A DNA stretch of 64,000 bases from an uncultured Nitrospira sp. (GCA_902500825.1 CABVRX010000006.1:80283-144282); one strand, 5' to 3'; counted from the first letter of the stretch, positions 15,550 through 25,135 are shown. Program-made: numbers and translations. The notes: a model not told the origin generated them from the sequence alone.

Positions 15550-18500
15550 ATGTGGTTGACGTTACTTGCATTACGCAATCGCATCGGCATCTTGATGCTG
15601 TCACTTGCGATGGTGGTATTGGGGCTGACGTCTCTCCAACGATTGCCGGTTGATCTTTTCCCGCAAATCCAGGTTCCAGTCGCCTTCGTTGGTGTCATTT
15701 ACAAAGGAGCGCCGCCTCTCGACATTGAGCAGAGCGTCGTATACCCGATCGAGAAAGCCGTCAGTTCCGCTTCCAATGTCGAACATGTCGAATCGTTCAG
15801 CAAGCAGGGTATTGGAGCCGTTCAGATCTGGTTCAACTGGGGGGCCGACATTAATGTCGGCCAAATGGAAGTGATGCAGCGCATCACTCAGATTTTGAAT
15901 AGCCTCCCACCGGGCATCCTGCAGCCCTTTATCGTCAAATTCGACGTCTCCAATATACCGGTTTCGATCGTTTCGGTATCGAGCGATGAGCTGGACGAGC
16001 GCGCGCTCTATGATCTCGCCTACAACACGATCGCTCCACAGATCGAACAGATTGCCAATGTTGCCGCGGCGACCGTCGAGGGGGGCAAGATCCGCCAGAT
16101 CAATATCAACCTTGATCCGGCGCTCCTCAGCGCCCGTGGGCTCTCCATCCTCGACGTCGTGAAATCCGTCAAAGCCTCCAATTTGATTCTACCTTCCGGC
16201 AATATCAGAGCCGGCAACCTTGACTACAATGTGTTTACGAACAATCAGTTTCGAACGGTGGAACCGATCCAAGACGTGATCGTGAAAGTGAATCCGCAAG
16301 GCAGCCCAGTCCGCATTCGCGACATAGGGACCGTAACAGACTCTTCCGATATTCAAACGAACATCGTTCATGCTGATGGAGCCAGGTCCGTGTTTCTTCG
16401 GGTGAACAAGCAACCGATCGCCAACACAGTCGAGGTCGTGGACGCCTTGCGCGCAGCCCTTCCTAGGATGTTTGGCATCCCTGAAGGAGTAAACCTCGGC
16501 ATTTCGTTCGATCAGTCTCTCTATATCCGTCAATCCATCCATAATCTGATTGAACAGGCCCTTCACGGTTCACTATTGGCTGCAGCCGTGATTCTAATTT
16601 TCTTGCGCAACCTCACAAGTACCGTGATCATTTCAGTGGCCATTCCGCTCTCCATGCTCGTGACGTTTATCGTCCTCTATTTTACCGGTCAGACCCTCAA
16701 CGTCTTCACCCTTGGTGGGCTCGCGCTTGGGATCGGTCGGCTGGTTGATGACTCAATCGTGGAGCTGGAGAACATCCAGCGCCATCTCAATGCCAACGCC
16801 AACCGATGGACCAGCATTCTCGATGCCGCCCGGGAAGTCGCGATGCCGATTTTTGCGTCGACCGTCACCACGGTGGTGGTCTTTCTCCCGATGTTCTTCG
16901 TCGTCGGTATCGCCCGTCTGTTGTTGATCCCGTTGACCATGACGATCGCGATTGCGCTCTTCACTTCGTTCTTAGTCTCCCGCACGGTGACGCCGGCGCT
17001 GTGCTACAAATTTCTGAAAGCCGAACAAGAGGCCGCGAGGTCAATGCCGATCTGGTTTACCAACCTGATGGAGTGGAGCCGTCGCCGATACGCGGCGCTT
17101 GATAAGAGTTATGAAGAGTCATTGCAATGGGTACTGGGACATCGCCGGATCTTTATCGCCATGGTGCTGCTGCTCTTTGTCGGATCGCTCACTTTGGTTC
17201 CGTTGATCGGGACCGAGTTCCTGCCGGTTTCCGATGAGAGTCAGTTTCGCATCGTCCTTCGGGCGCCGGTCGGCCAACGGGTTGAAAAGACCGAACAGCA
17301 GGTCTCGGAAGTCGAACGGGTGCTCCGAGCCAATATTCCCGCGACCGAATTGGAGACGATCGTCTCCAGTACGGGTATCCTGTCGCAAGGTCGCTCGTCG
17401 CTCTTCAATCCCAACACAGGGCCCCATACGTCTTCGATTCAAGTGTACTTGGCCTCACCGGACAAGCGAAACAGAACTCAAGTCGAGATCATGAACGATG
17501 TGCGGCCTAAGATCGTGAAACTGTTCCCCGGGGTCTCGATGTATTTCGATCCCGGCGGTCTCGTCAAACGCGTGACGAGCTTCGGCTCTCAAAAAGCCGT
17601 GGATGTGGAAATCTATGGATATGATTTTGAAAAAGCGAGAGACGTCATCGCCCGCGTCAAAGAGATCATGGAGCAAACTCCAGGCCTGGCAGATATTGAA
17701 CCAAGTCGCGAAGAAAACTATCCGGAGGTCAATGTCACCGTCGATCGAGAGAAGGCTGCTCTGCTCGGAATCAACGAGACCGACGTGGCCAATGTGGTCC
17801 TGTTTTCTCTGAACGGAAACGGCCAAACCGACCCGATCATTTACACTGATCCGCAAAGCGGCAACGAATACTTCATCAGCGCGTGGCTCGCTGCAGAACA
17901 CCGAAAAAGTCTCACCGATCTGGAGAACATTCTCCTCACTACCAAAGCCGGCGAGCCGGTCTTACTGAAGAACGTGGCTTCCCTCAAATTGAACGCGGGA
18001 CCGGTGAAAGTCGATCGGAAGTATTTCCAGCGTGTGGTCCACATAACGGCCAATCCAACCACCCGGCCTCTCGGTGATATTGCCGAAGACCTCGAGTCCG
18101 CATTAGCCACACTCCAGCTGCCGGCCGGTTTCAGCATCAAGCTGGCAGGGCAGATTCAGCAGCAACGGGAAACCTTCCAAGGGTTGCAGTTTGCGATCAT
18201 CTTGGCGCTCTTACTGGTCTACATGGTCATGGCCGCGCAATTTAAGTCGCTCATCGATCCCTTCATCATCATGTTTTCAGTGCCGATGGGTTTCCCGGGT
18301 GTCATCTTGATCCTGTTCCTGACGAATACGACGCTGTCCACCACATCGATGATGGGCATCATCATGATGTTTGGGATTGTCGTCTCAAACGGCGTCCTGC
18401 TGGTTGATTACACGAACGTGCTGCGGCGACGAGGTGAATCGCTTCACGGTGCTGTGGTCACCGCGGCGCGAACGAGACTGCGTCCGATTCTCATGACCTC

Positions 18501-18708
18501 ACTGGCCACGGTCTTCGGCCTTCTTCCCATGGCGATCGGCCTTGGAACCGGCGGCGAAACCAACGCTCCCCTGGCACGGGCGGTCGTCGGAGGGTTGAGT
18601 GTCTCTACACTCCTCACGGTGTTTCTTGTCCCAACGATGTACGCGATGTTAGAAGAACGGTTCCCGAGAAAATTTGACTGGGAAATGCGAAATCACCAGC
18701 AAGCCTAG
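15550..18708 (+). CDS. RND efflux transporter, HAE1 (multidrug) type
   Basis: A full-length 1052-residue RND pump. The N-terminus (LRNRIGILMLSLAMVVLGL) is followed by the first porter domain. The fourth membrane helix carries the proton-relay aspartate pair in LGIGRLVDDSIVELEN, which marks HAE1 drug/amphiphile pumps rather than heavy-metal ones. The second half repeats the layout, ending with VVSNGVLLVDYTNVLR and the final helices. No outer-membrane channel gene is present, so the pump must borrow a TolC-type protein. It is 77 bases after the adaptor gene; that gap contains a CAGCACTCA-type motif. TetR control is likely. Confidence 0.92.
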   Translation: MWLTLLALRNRIGILMLSLAMVVLGLTSLQRLPVDLFPQIQVPVAFVGVIYKGAPPLDIEQSVVYPIEKAVSSASNVEHVESFSKQGIGAVQIWFNWGADINVGQMEVMQRITQILNSLPPGILQPFIVKFDVSNIPVSIVSVSSDELDERALYDLAYNTIAPQIEQIANVAAATVEGGKIRQININLDPALLSARGLSILDVVKSVKASNLILPSGNIRAGNLDYNVFTNNQFRTVEPIQDVIVKVNPQGSPVRIRDIGTVTDSSDIQTNIVHADGARSVFLRVNKQPIANTVEVVDALRAALPRMFGIPEGVNLGISFDQSLYIRQSIHNLIEQALHGSLLAAAVILIFLRNLTSTVIISVAIPLSMLVTFIVLYFTGQTLNVFTLGGLALGIGRLVDDSIVELENIQRHLNANANRWTSILDAAREVAMPIFASTVTTVVVFLPMFFVVGIARLLLIPLTMTIAIALFTSFLVSRTVTPALCYKFLKAEQEAARSMPIWFTNLMEWSRRRYAALDKSYEESLQWVLGHRRIFIAMVLLLFVGSLTLVPLIGTEFLPVSDESQFRIVLRAPVGQRVEKTEQQVSEVERVLRANIPATELETIVSSTGILSQGRSSLFNPNTGPHTSSIQVYLASPDKRNRTQVEIMNDVRPKIVKLFPGVSMYFDPGGLVKRVTSFGSQKAVDVEIYGYDFEKARDVIARVKEIMEQTPGLADIEPSREENYPEVNVTVDREKAALLGINETDVANVVLFSLNGNGQTDPIIYTDPQSGNEYFISAWLAAEHRKSLTDLENILLTTKAGEPVLLKNVASLKLNAGPVKVDRKYFQRVVHITANPTTRPLGDIAEDLESALATLQLPAGFSIKLAGQIQQQRETFQGLQFAIILALLLVYMVMAAQFKSLIDPFIIMFSVPMGFPGVILILFLTNTTLSTTSMMGIIMMFGIVVSNGVLLVDYTNVLRRRGESLHGAVVTAARTRLRPILMTSLATVFGLLPMAIGLGTGGETNAPLARAVVGGLSVSTLLTVFLVPTMYAMLEERFPRKFDWEMRNHQQA

Positions 18709-18741
18709 TGCAGTGGGATTCTTGTTCGGGAGTAGTGCTCG

Positions 18742-19080
18742 TTACCCCTCAACCACGTTCGGGAACAAGGACTTCAGCTGCATAGCCAGCCCGATATCCC
18801 CGGTGACCTGCAAACGCCCCGACATTGCCATCGTCATCCCGCTGAGGCGCCCATTCAGTACCCCAATGCAGTCTTCTCCAGTCATCGATAAAGTCACATG
18901 CGGATCAGCATGGGTTCCATTCTTCACGATACAGGTTCCATTTTGCACCAGCAGATGGTACTGACCGCCTTGATTCCCTCGAAGATCGAACTGGTAGACG
19001 GCATCAAGATCTTCAGCCGCATCTTTATCGAGTTTTGACGGAAGTGATTCGAGCACTTCTTTGACAGTCGTGGTTTTCAT
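18742..19080 (-). CDS. SCP2 sterol-carrier domain protein
   Basis: 112 residues forming a single SCP2-like domain: VYQFDLRGNQGGQYHLLVQNG, then DPHVTLSMTGEDCIGVLNGRLSG and the last strand/helix MSGRLQVTGDIGLAMQLKSLF. Such domains hold hydrophobic ligands in a small cavity; the ligand is not predictable. It converges on the end of the RND gene. An S-adenosylmethionine-decarboxylase-like gene is upstream on the same strand but separated by a hairpin, so the two probably have separate transcripts. Confidence 0.8.
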   Translation of the reverse strand: MKTTTVKEVLESLPSKLDKDAAEDLDAVYQFDLRGNQGGQYHLLVQNGTCIVKNGTHADPHVTLSMTGEDCIGVLNGRLSGMTMAMSGRLQVTGDIGLAMQLKSLFPNVVEG

Positions 19081-19117
19081 GTCTAAACAATACCCATGGC
19101 GTTGGATGGTTAAAATA

Positions 19118-19151
19118 TTCGGGGGCGCTATCCTAACCTAACGCCCCCGAA
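19118..19151 (-). terminator. Rho-independent terminator after speH-like gene
   Basis: TTCGGGGGCG (19118-19127) and CGCCCCCGAA (19142-19151) make a perfect 10-bp GC-rich stem. On the minus strand it is followed by TATTTTAA. It sits 26 bases past the stop of the decarboxylase-like gene. Confidence 0.7.
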
Positions 19152-19176
19152 ACAAGATCACTGTGAACAGAACGCT

Positions 19177-19617
19177 CTAGTAGCGGAGTGTGGCGGTCGC
19201 AATACTCCGACGGGCGCCGAAAAACTCTTTCGAAAACGACTCGACGACCGTGGGATCATACCCCTTGCAACTGAAAATGTCGAGGTAGGCGTGATTGGTG
19301 TCATTGGCAAAATGACCGCTGATCAATGAGGTTGAGATCAGCTGCACCATGGAGTAACCGGCGACACGGCCTTCGCCAAAATTGACGACCTGGCACTCAC
19401 CGTAGCGCTTCATCCCGATGAGTTCACAGAGCTCTACCACATAGCGCTTAATATAAGCGGCATCACGGATGAGATCGGGATTGCAATCCTGGAGATCAAC
19501 AGCGGTGCAGAGCCCCCATGCCTTGCCACTTCCCACCATGTCTTGAACAGGTTGGGCAGCGGTCGCAGGGGCGTCGGATGGTAAGATCGTGGACTCGGAA
19601 CTGGCTGGGATGCTCAT
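19177..19617 (-). CDS. S-adenosylmethionine decarboxylase family protein (divergent SpeH)
   Basis: A 146-residue protein of the small prokaryotic AdoMet decarboxylase family, which provides the aminopropyl donor for spermidine. The catalytic block aligns without gaps with the SpeH block around the self-cleaving serine: Ser97 sits at the pyruvoyl-forming position, His102 at the catalytic His and Cys117 at the catalytic Cys. The residues flanking Ser97 differ (Thr before, Leu after, instead of Glu and His), so processing may be altered. The N-terminal 30 residues are low-complexity (SESTILPSDAPATAAQP). AAAGAGG precedes the start. No spermidine synthase is next to it; a deoxyhypusine-synthase-like gene lies 16 kb away. 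Confidence 0.72.
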   Translation of the reverse strand: MSIPASSESTILPSDAPATAAQPVQDMVGSGKAWGLCTAVDLQDCNPDLIRDAAYIKRYVVELCELIGMKRYGECQVVNFGEGRVAGYSMVQLISTSLISGHFANDTNHAYLDIFSCKGYDPTVVESFSKEFFGARRSIATATLRY

Positions 19618-19787
19618 ACGGGTTGACCTCTTTCAGTAAAATGTTTGTTGACAGCCACTATCATGCGTGAACTATATCATACATTCTCTTACGACGAATA
19701 AGGGCCACAAGGAATATTTTGGGTTGACAAGCGAACGCCATCATCAAGCGGTTGACAAGGCCATGGAGCTCAGGAACAATATGCCTC

Positions 19788-19952
19788 ATGCCATCCGCCC
19801 CCAACACGTCCCAGATCGAGTTACCTGATCGCCTCTGCACTTGGTGCAAAGTCCTCATGAGAAAGCGCCTTGTAGGTGGCAACCGATTCATTCACTACAC
19901 GTGCCCCAAGTGTATTTTCCAACACACGCGCCGACTAGAAACAAGCTCGTAA
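19788..19952 (+). CDS. Small zinc-ribbon-like protein
   Basis: A short open frame of about 54 residues with LCTWCKV and, 17 residues on, YTCPKCIF, a CxxC/CxxC pair typical of a zinc ribbon. The spacer is basic (MRKRLVGGNRF). No strong ribosome site is seen and the start is uncertain (an in-frame TTG exists at 19752). It may be a small nucleic-acid-binding or regulatory protein; the function is unknown. Confidence 0.45.
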   Translation: MPSAPNTSQIELPDRLCTWCKVLMRKRLVGGNRFIHYTCPKCIFQHTRRLETSS

Positions 19953-20074
19953 GCGCATGATATCTTAAGTTGTTTTTTACCAACTCGCGGCGGGCTGCAG
20001 AATAAGATCTCGCTATCCTGTTCAGAGTCTCTCCATCCAAATACGCAGGCTCGCGACTTTCAGCCCGCAACATG

Positions 20075-20398
20075 CTAACCGCGGGAAAAATTACTCTGGA
20101 TATGATCGTCGAGAACATGGGTCAATTGCTCTCGATCCTCTGGACTGATTGAAATAATTTTTGCGCCCAGTTTAGGCGTACGCACGTGTATGACTTCCAA
20201 CTCGCAGGCTAAGGACTTCCCTCGCTCAAGTTCGATCCCGAGTTGAAGCACATCCCCCCGCTTCACGAACAGACGGCTTTCCAGACGAACGCCGGACTCG
20301 CTGACATCCAGCACCTTGCACGGTGCCGAGAGAGCGCCTCGCTGCAACCGGCCGACACGGCCGATATCGACACGAGAATGTTTACGCTTGAAGCCCAT
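20075..20398 (-). CDS. PilZ domain protein
   Basis: 107 residues. RKHSRVDIGR provides the Arg element and DVSESGVRLE the D-x-S-x-x-G element; the barrel ends LGAKIISIS. The ATG at 20398 has GGAGG 7 bases upstream, better than a GTG two codons earlier. It is a single-domain c-di-GMP-binding candidate, the fifth in the window. Confidence 0.78.
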   Translation of the reverse strand: MGFKRKHSRVDIGRVGRLQRGALSAPCKVLDVSESGVRLESRLFVKRGDVLQLGIELERGKSLACELEVIHVRTPKLGAKIISISPEDREQLTHVLDDHIQSNFSRG

Positions 20399-20467
20399 GC
20401 GCACGCCTCCAGCTTCCGAGCAGCATAGCAGGAGAGGCAGACCATGCCAAAGAGATTACCGAAATAT

Positions 20468-20830
20468 TTAGAGTTTTCCCGACACTAAGGCTCGTACTTG
20501 TTCCATGCGTTGTCGGTTCACGCCAAGATCACTGTAGCCCGTGCGGGACGCAGAACGAAAGTGAACCGTTTTCGTGGTTTCATCGAAGAGAAACTCCACG
20601 TCATCGACGAAGCGGAGCAGCAGGCTGGTAAACTCGTAATGCAGGTAGGACTCGTCTTCTTCGACGAGTTTCGTCCGGGGCAATGTCGCGATTGCGGCCT
20701 TTAACGCCTCTTTCGCTTCCGCGCGAGACTTTTTGTACTGGAACGGCACGATGGCGTGACGCTCATCGGTCGCGTGGGAGGCCACGCAATTAGGGCTGGA
20801 AGGGCAAGGGAAAAGTGTCCGCTGACTCAT
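20468..20830 (-). CDS. DUF1499 family protein
   Basis: 120 residues with the DUF1499 hallmarks: an N-terminal FPCPSSPNCVASHA, then HYEFTSLLLRFVDDVEFLFDE and the C-terminal SRTGYSDLGVNRQRME. The molecular role of this family is not established. No signal peptide is visible. It is transcribed the same way as the membrane protein gene upstream (20905-22014), with a gap of about 75 bases. Confidence 0.85.
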   Translation of the reverse strand: MSQRTLFPCPSSPNCVASHATDERHAIVPFQYKKSRAEAKEALKAAIATLPRTKLVEEDESYLHYEFTSLLLRFVDDVEFLFDETTKTVHFRSASRTGYSDLGVNRQRMEQVRALVSGKL

Positions 20831-20904
20831 TAGGCTCGCACCTTACTCGCTTCCACCATCGCCCGCAACCAAATCTCTGCAACCAACACCGCATATACGG
20901 ATAG

Positions 20905-22014
20905 TCAATAGGAGATACTCGTCAGCGTCCGGACCGTCTCAGCGGGACCCACAACCTGTACTGAAACTCTCCCAACAATGCGCCCGTCCTGGGATTCGAC
21001 ATCCACCTGCCAATCGCCTGGATCAAGCCGTTGCTTGAGGCTATAAGCTCGATAGCCGCCCTCGCGCCCACCCGAGATCTTGAGGGGAATTCTATCCGCG
21101 TGCATGAACGGCCTCTCGCTGTTCGAACGGTAGTACCAATGATGGTAAATTGTCGTATTGAGATCGACCGGCGCAAAGACGGCGGTAAAGCAATAGATGG
21201 GCAGGTTGGAAGGATACGTCGTATCCGAACGTTTCCAGACCTGGTACCACTGCCTCTCAAAAGCGAGCTCAAACTGGTCGCCGGTCCGCTTGATCTCGTG
21301 ATACATCCCGCCGAACTTCATCGACAGCGGAACCGGCGGAATCCAATTCAGAAAGTAGAACCCGACGAGTATACCGATCAATGCCGCAGCGGGAACGGTC
21401 ATCACAATCGCCTCCCGTCGTGATCGATCCAGATTGTCGCGATAGATCAACTGCGTGACTCGCAAGATCACCGCGACGCTCAGAATCGCTCCAATCACAA
21501 AGATTGTCGCATTCATGTAGCCCGTCATGACGGGGAGGAAAAACGTGAAGAACGCGAAACAGACCACGGCATAGAGGCTGATCAACAGCCGAAGATTCGA
21601 CAATCGGTCGCGCAGGAACTCGTTGGCCACCAAGAGCATGATGAGCAACAAGAAAAAGACCGCCGTACCCGTAAACGTGGCACTTCGCGAATAAAAGATC
21701 GTATAGGCGCTGAAGAGGCCACCGAGCAGGAACTGACTCGCCATGGGGTAGTAGGGACGGCTCGCCAAGACCCAGCGAGTGAAAGAAGAGAGCGACGCCA
21801 GCTGTTCGTGATCGGGTGGAGGGTGGATCCCCAATCGTCCGGTCAAGATGATCAAGGCGCCCAGGAGTGCAAGATACAGCATCAGTACCAGGTTATCTTG
21901 CAGCCGGTCGATTCGCGTGAGGGTCACGGTGTCATAGGTAACCCCCGAGAGAAAGAAGACGGCCGGCATGAACGGTTTCGAGAGTGCAGACTGGATCTTT
22001 GTGAGCGGGCTCAT
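20905..22014 (-). CDS. Membrane protein with C-terminal DUF2914-type domain
   Basis: About 369 residues. The first 240 contain around seven hydrophobic helices (for example FLLLIMLLVANEFL, LLISLYAVVCFAFFTFFLPV, IVMTVPAAALIGILVGFYFL). The soluble C-terminus, with IYCFTAVFAPVDLNTTIYHHWYY and RSNSERPF, followed by GGREGGYRAYSLKQRLDPGDWQVDV, is typical of DUF2914, which is probably periplasmic. Function unknown. ATG at 22014 is chosen over a TTG five codons upstream because GGTG precedes it at proper distance. Confidence 0.75.
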   Translation of the reverse strand: MSPLTKIQSALSKPFMPAVFFLSGVTYDTVTLTRIDRLQDNLVLMLYLALLGALIILTGRLGIHPPPDHEQLASLSSFTRWVLASRPYYPMASQFLLGGLFSAYTIFYSRSATFTGTAVFFLLLIMLLVANEFLRDRLSNLRLLISLYAVVCFAFFTFFLPVMTGYMNATIFVIGAILSVAVILRVTQLIYRDNLDRSRREAIVMTVPAAALIGILVGFYFLNWIPPVPLSMKFGGMYHEIKRTGDQFELAFERQWYQVWKRSDTTYPSNLPIYCFTAVFAPVDLNTTIYHHWYYRSNSERPFMHADRIPLKISGGREGGYRAYSLKQRLDPGDWQVDVESQDGRIVGRVSVQVVGPAETVRTLTSISY

Positions 22015-22175
22015 GTCACCACTGTGCAAAATCGGTAGGAATTGATCAACGAAATTTTGGATTCAAGAGATAGCGTTGACCGGCTGAGTTTTGAGGCGTG
22101 CGAGAACGCGGCTGGAAATAGCTTATTCCTCCTCACTGCACAAACTTTGACCCCGGTGGGCTCCTTAATATTGAT

Positions 22176-23237
22176 TCACACGAACGCCGGTAACGGAGCA
22201 TACACAACCGGATGACCAATCAGTCGCTCCAACCACGGCGCCATCGCTTCTTCGTGGAGCGGAGCATGATTAAGGCGCGCTTCAATCTTGAACTGCCCGT
22301 TGATACCGACGATGCCGATGATCGCCGAGGCATCCTCGGCGTCAGGCAACACGGCCTGCGTCTGAAATTCGCAGAGTGTGGCGTACAGGAGGCCGTGCGG
22401 TCGAATCGCGTTCTGCACCTCCGGCAGATCGTCCAGCGGGCAGTGGACAGAGCATCGATAGGCAAGCCGCGCGCCTGGTTCGATGCCCTGAAATTCCGCC
22501 AAGGCTGCTTCTGAAAACCCTGTAAGGTAGGCACGAACTCCGGCCGGTTCCGGATTGAATGTCTCGGCAAGCTTGCTGGCCGGCACGAGAAATTCAAACG
22601 CATCGGACGTGTTGTACTCGAACTGACAGGGACCAAACGCATCGGGCCATGAACAGAAGAACGGAATGGAAGCATCGGAAGACCGGAGTACCACCGCATG
22701 CTTCTCCACATGGGTCTCGATCGGCAAGTCCAAAACGGCAATCGCGTCGAGGAAGGCTGCTCGCCTCTCATCCAACCAGCTGGTCCGATCGGCATCGCCA
22801 CGCGTTTCGCCGGGCGTGATGACGACCTGAGTTTGGAGGCGAATCCGGATGAACGAGTGGGCATGCCGAAACCCGATCCAGAACATGGCGCGTTGCTCAT
22901 GGAGCTGCAGTATTTCTCGAATGCGCCAGGGATGGCTGATGGAGCAATACGTGCCGATATCTTGATGGCGCTGATAGACCGTATGATAGGCTCCGGATAA
23001 AAGAAAGAAATCGCCGCGCCATCGCTCTCGTACATGGACAAGCGTGACGTCTTCAGTGGCCCAGGGGTCGAGCTGATCGAAGTCGTCGACCGACCCGACA
23101 GTCCATTCCTCCACATAGCAGATCACGTCGCTGGCAGGCGAAACCGGCTTTAACCCCAGTCCGGCGAGTCGATCCCCCACGGCAAGCGCCTGACCGAAAC
23201 TCAAGGGCGTCGTCGTTTCCCACCGCCGCTCACGCAC
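22176..23237 (-). CDS. Conserved protein of unknown function
   Basis: 353 residues, mostly soluble, without signal peptide or clear catalytic motif. Noticeable segments are VICYVEEWTVGSVDDFDQLDP, HPWRIREILQLHEQR and FEYNTSDAFEFLVPASKLAE. Tryptophan and aromatic residues are frequent. I do not recognise the family. It starts at GTG with AAGGA about 10 bases upstream. It lies between the DUF2914 gene and a lipoprotein gene on the same strand, so the three may be one transcript. Confidence 0.6.
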   Translation of the reverse strand: MRERRWETTTPLSFGQALAVGDRLAGLGLKPVSPASDVICYVEEWTVGSVDDFDQLDPWATEDVTLVHVRERWRGDFFLLSGAYHTVYQRHQDIGTYCSISHPWRIREILQLHEQRAMFWIGFRHAHSFIRIRLQTQVVITPGETRGDADRTSWLDERRAAFLDAIAVLDLPIETHVEKHAVVLRSSDASIPFFCSWPDAFGPCQFEYNTSDAFEFLVPASKLAETFNPEPAGVRAYLTGFSEAALAEFQGIEPGARLAYRCSVHCPLDDLPEVQNAIRPHGLLYATLCEFQTQAVLPDAEDASAIIGIVGINGQFKIEARLNHAPLHEEAMAPWLERLIGHPVVYAPLPAFV

Positions 23238-23318
23238 CGTGAGAGATCCTTGAAGAAAGATAGAAGCTGCCGTCGCTGCTCAGAAATTCAATGCCCCTCC
23301 CCACTGCGTCGCAACAGT

Positions 23319-23975
23319 TTACTCTTGCAGGAGGCGCCGTGACGGGCGTAACGCCTTGTTATCAATCGTTGTGTCGACAATCAGCCGATCAAGTCCGTCT
23401 TTTAAGGTCACCGCCAATTGTTCTCGCACGTCATCCTCATTGAACCAAAACACCGTTCGACTCCGCCCTCCTTCAATGGTGCGAATGGTCGTGCTTCGAT
23501 CGACGAGATTCCTGGCCTGAATCGTAAACCGGCTGCTGGTGTCGATCACGGTGGAAAAGACCCGGCTCTTCACGGTGGCGGAGAAATCTTGCACCTGTCC
23601 GCTGATGACGATGTCGGCATCCGCTGCAGATCCGGCTGGGGCCACACGCACGTTCCATACGCGATCCCGCCACCCACGAGTTCTTAAGCGATCGGCGAGT
23701 CGTTGAGTGAGCAAGCCCCCAAGCCGATCACCCGACACGTCGAAATGCGTGGTCCCTCCCCAGAGATGGGTGCGCGTCCCCACACGGCTCTTGTCCGCCC
23801 GTCGATCATCAAACGGTTCGATGGCGATCTTCACCGGTTCGATATCGGTTACCTGCACCATCGGCGGCTTCTCGCGCAAATCCACATAGCGCATTTCTCC
23901 TGTTCCTCTACAGCCGGCCAGCATGGTCGCCATCATGATGGCACAACCCAGAACTCGTAATGACGATTGCTTCAC
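23319..23975 (-). CDS. Lipoprotein of unknown function
   Basis: About 218 residues. A lipoprotein signal peptide, LGCAIMMATMLAGC, places the acylated Cys near residue 22. The mature part, VKIAIEPFDDRR followed by GGLLTQRLADRLRTRGWRD and ADIVISGQVQDF, follows the layout of lipoproteins that build an outer-membrane-associated scaffold, similar to GNA1162/YajG-like proteins. The GTG at 23975 has a strong GGGAGGAG upstream. Confidence 0.7.
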   Translation of the reverse strand: MKQSSLRVLGCAIMMATMLAGCRGTGEMRYVDLREKPPMVQVTDIEPVKIAIEPFDDRRADKSRVGTRTHLWGGTTHFDVSGDRLGGLLTQRLADRLRTRGWRDRVWNVRVAPAGSAADADIVISGQVQDFSATVKSRVFSTVIDTSSRFTIQARNLVDRSTTIRTIEGGRSRTVFWFNEDDVREQLAVTLKDGLDRLIVDTTIDNKALRPSRRLLQE

Positions 23976-24057
23976 GGGCTCCTCCCTGTCAAGGTTCAAA
24001 AAGAGTGGCGGCCCAGTCTACCCAAGTTTGGTGTCAGAGACAATTAGGATAAATAAG

Positions 24058-24678
24058 TTAGGGGGTGACGAGCGGACGCATTGATTGAAAGGTTTCGCAC
24101 GCCATCTGGGCCAACCGCCCTTCCCTCACTCGTGGATCTCTTAAAGACACACAGCGAACGACCTTCAGGAACGATCGTTCAGCCACCACGGCTGCGATCT
24201 GGGCCTTGCGGTCATGGGTGAGCGGCAGCGTATAGCCCTCTCCGCGTTTCCACTCCCATAACGATGGCGCCAGAGAAAGTTCCAGGTCTCTTCCCGCGAG
24301 CTGGTGAAATCGGCCGAGAAGCTGGCGCTTGTATCGTCCGATTTCTGAACCTTCCAGTAATAGCGCACAGGTCACATGATGCCCCCACCACACTAGAGTA
24401 CGGAACGTGAACTTGTTCGCACCGGAAAAGTATTTGGGACAATCCAGGTATTGATACGGAAAATCCTCCAAGTGCTCGCCTTTGACCAGCTGATGAAGGT
24501 TGGGATCGAAATCAGGAGGGACGATGAGCGACAACCCGGCCAGCTCATTCTGCAATGCGCCATGAGTCGCTTCAAGCATGGCTCGTATTTTGGCCGTGAT
24601 CGCAGCCTTTTTCCGAAAGAACTGCGCGTCGATCAGCAGCGTGGCCTCTTCTTCGGTAAACGTAAGCGGATGGGACAT
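24058..24678 (-). CDS. Conserved protein of unknown function
   Basis: 206 residues, cytosolic in appearance. YQYLDCPKYFSGANKFTFRTLVWWGHHVTCALLLEG is an aromatic-rich core, and LGRFHQLAGRDLELSLAPSLWEW follows. I do not recognise a catalytic motif or a named family. It starts 14 bases after the Cys-rich protein gene 24693-25061, so the two probably form an operon. Confidence 0.6.
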   Translation of the reverse strand: MSHPLTFTEEEATLLIDAQFFRKKAAITAKIRAMLEATHGALQNELAGLSLIVPPDFDPNLHQLVKGEHLEDFPYQYLDCPKYFSGANKFTFRTLVWWGHHVTCALLLEGSEIGRYKRQLLGRFHQLAGRDLELSLAPSLWEWKRGEGYTLPLTHDRKAQIAAVVAERSFLKVVRCVSLRDPRVREGRLAQMACETFQSMRPLVTP

Positions 24679-24692
24679 CGGCTCTTGATTAC

Positions 24693-25061
24693 TTAATAGC
24701 GCGTTTCAAACGCCGCGATACTCAATTCATACTGCCGTCTGCAGTCGGCACAGCGCAACCGCACGAGATCCTGAAATACATCCATCTCACGAAGCGTCAG
24801 AGAAGCCCGATGCGTCGAGACACAGGCCTTGAAAAACTCCTCACCAGACGGCTCCTCTTGTAGAGAATCATTTCCGGCGATTTGTTGGGCCGACGAAGCT
24901 TTCGAACTGACCGTGGCAACCGTCAGATAATGGGCCGACTTGCATGAACTGCAGGAGAGCACGACCACACGTTCATCCGTCATTCGCTTGACGGACACAC
25001 ACAGGGGATGGACCGACCAGCACTGTTGTAGAAACGCGCCACTTCGGATGACTTGCGTCAT
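24693..25061 (-). CDS. Small protein with two CxxC pairs
   Basis: 122 residues. Two Cys pairs, LSCSSCKSAH and LRCADCRRQYE, lie at either end and could bind one zinc ion. The region between them is helical and charged. Function unknown. It is followed after 14 bases by a conserved unknown gene on the same strand. Confidence 0.55.
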   Translation of the reverse strand: MTQVIRSGAFLQQCWSVHPLCVSVKRMTDERVVVLSCSSCKSAHYLTVATVSSKASSAQQIAGNDSLQEEPSGEEFFKACVSTHRASLTLREMDVFQDLVRLRCADCRRQYELSIAAFETRY

Positions 25062-25135
25062 GATGTCTCAATGAACGGTGAGACGCCTATACGCCCACTC
25101 AGCAACGTTCAGGACTCACAAAAGTAGCAGAGGAT

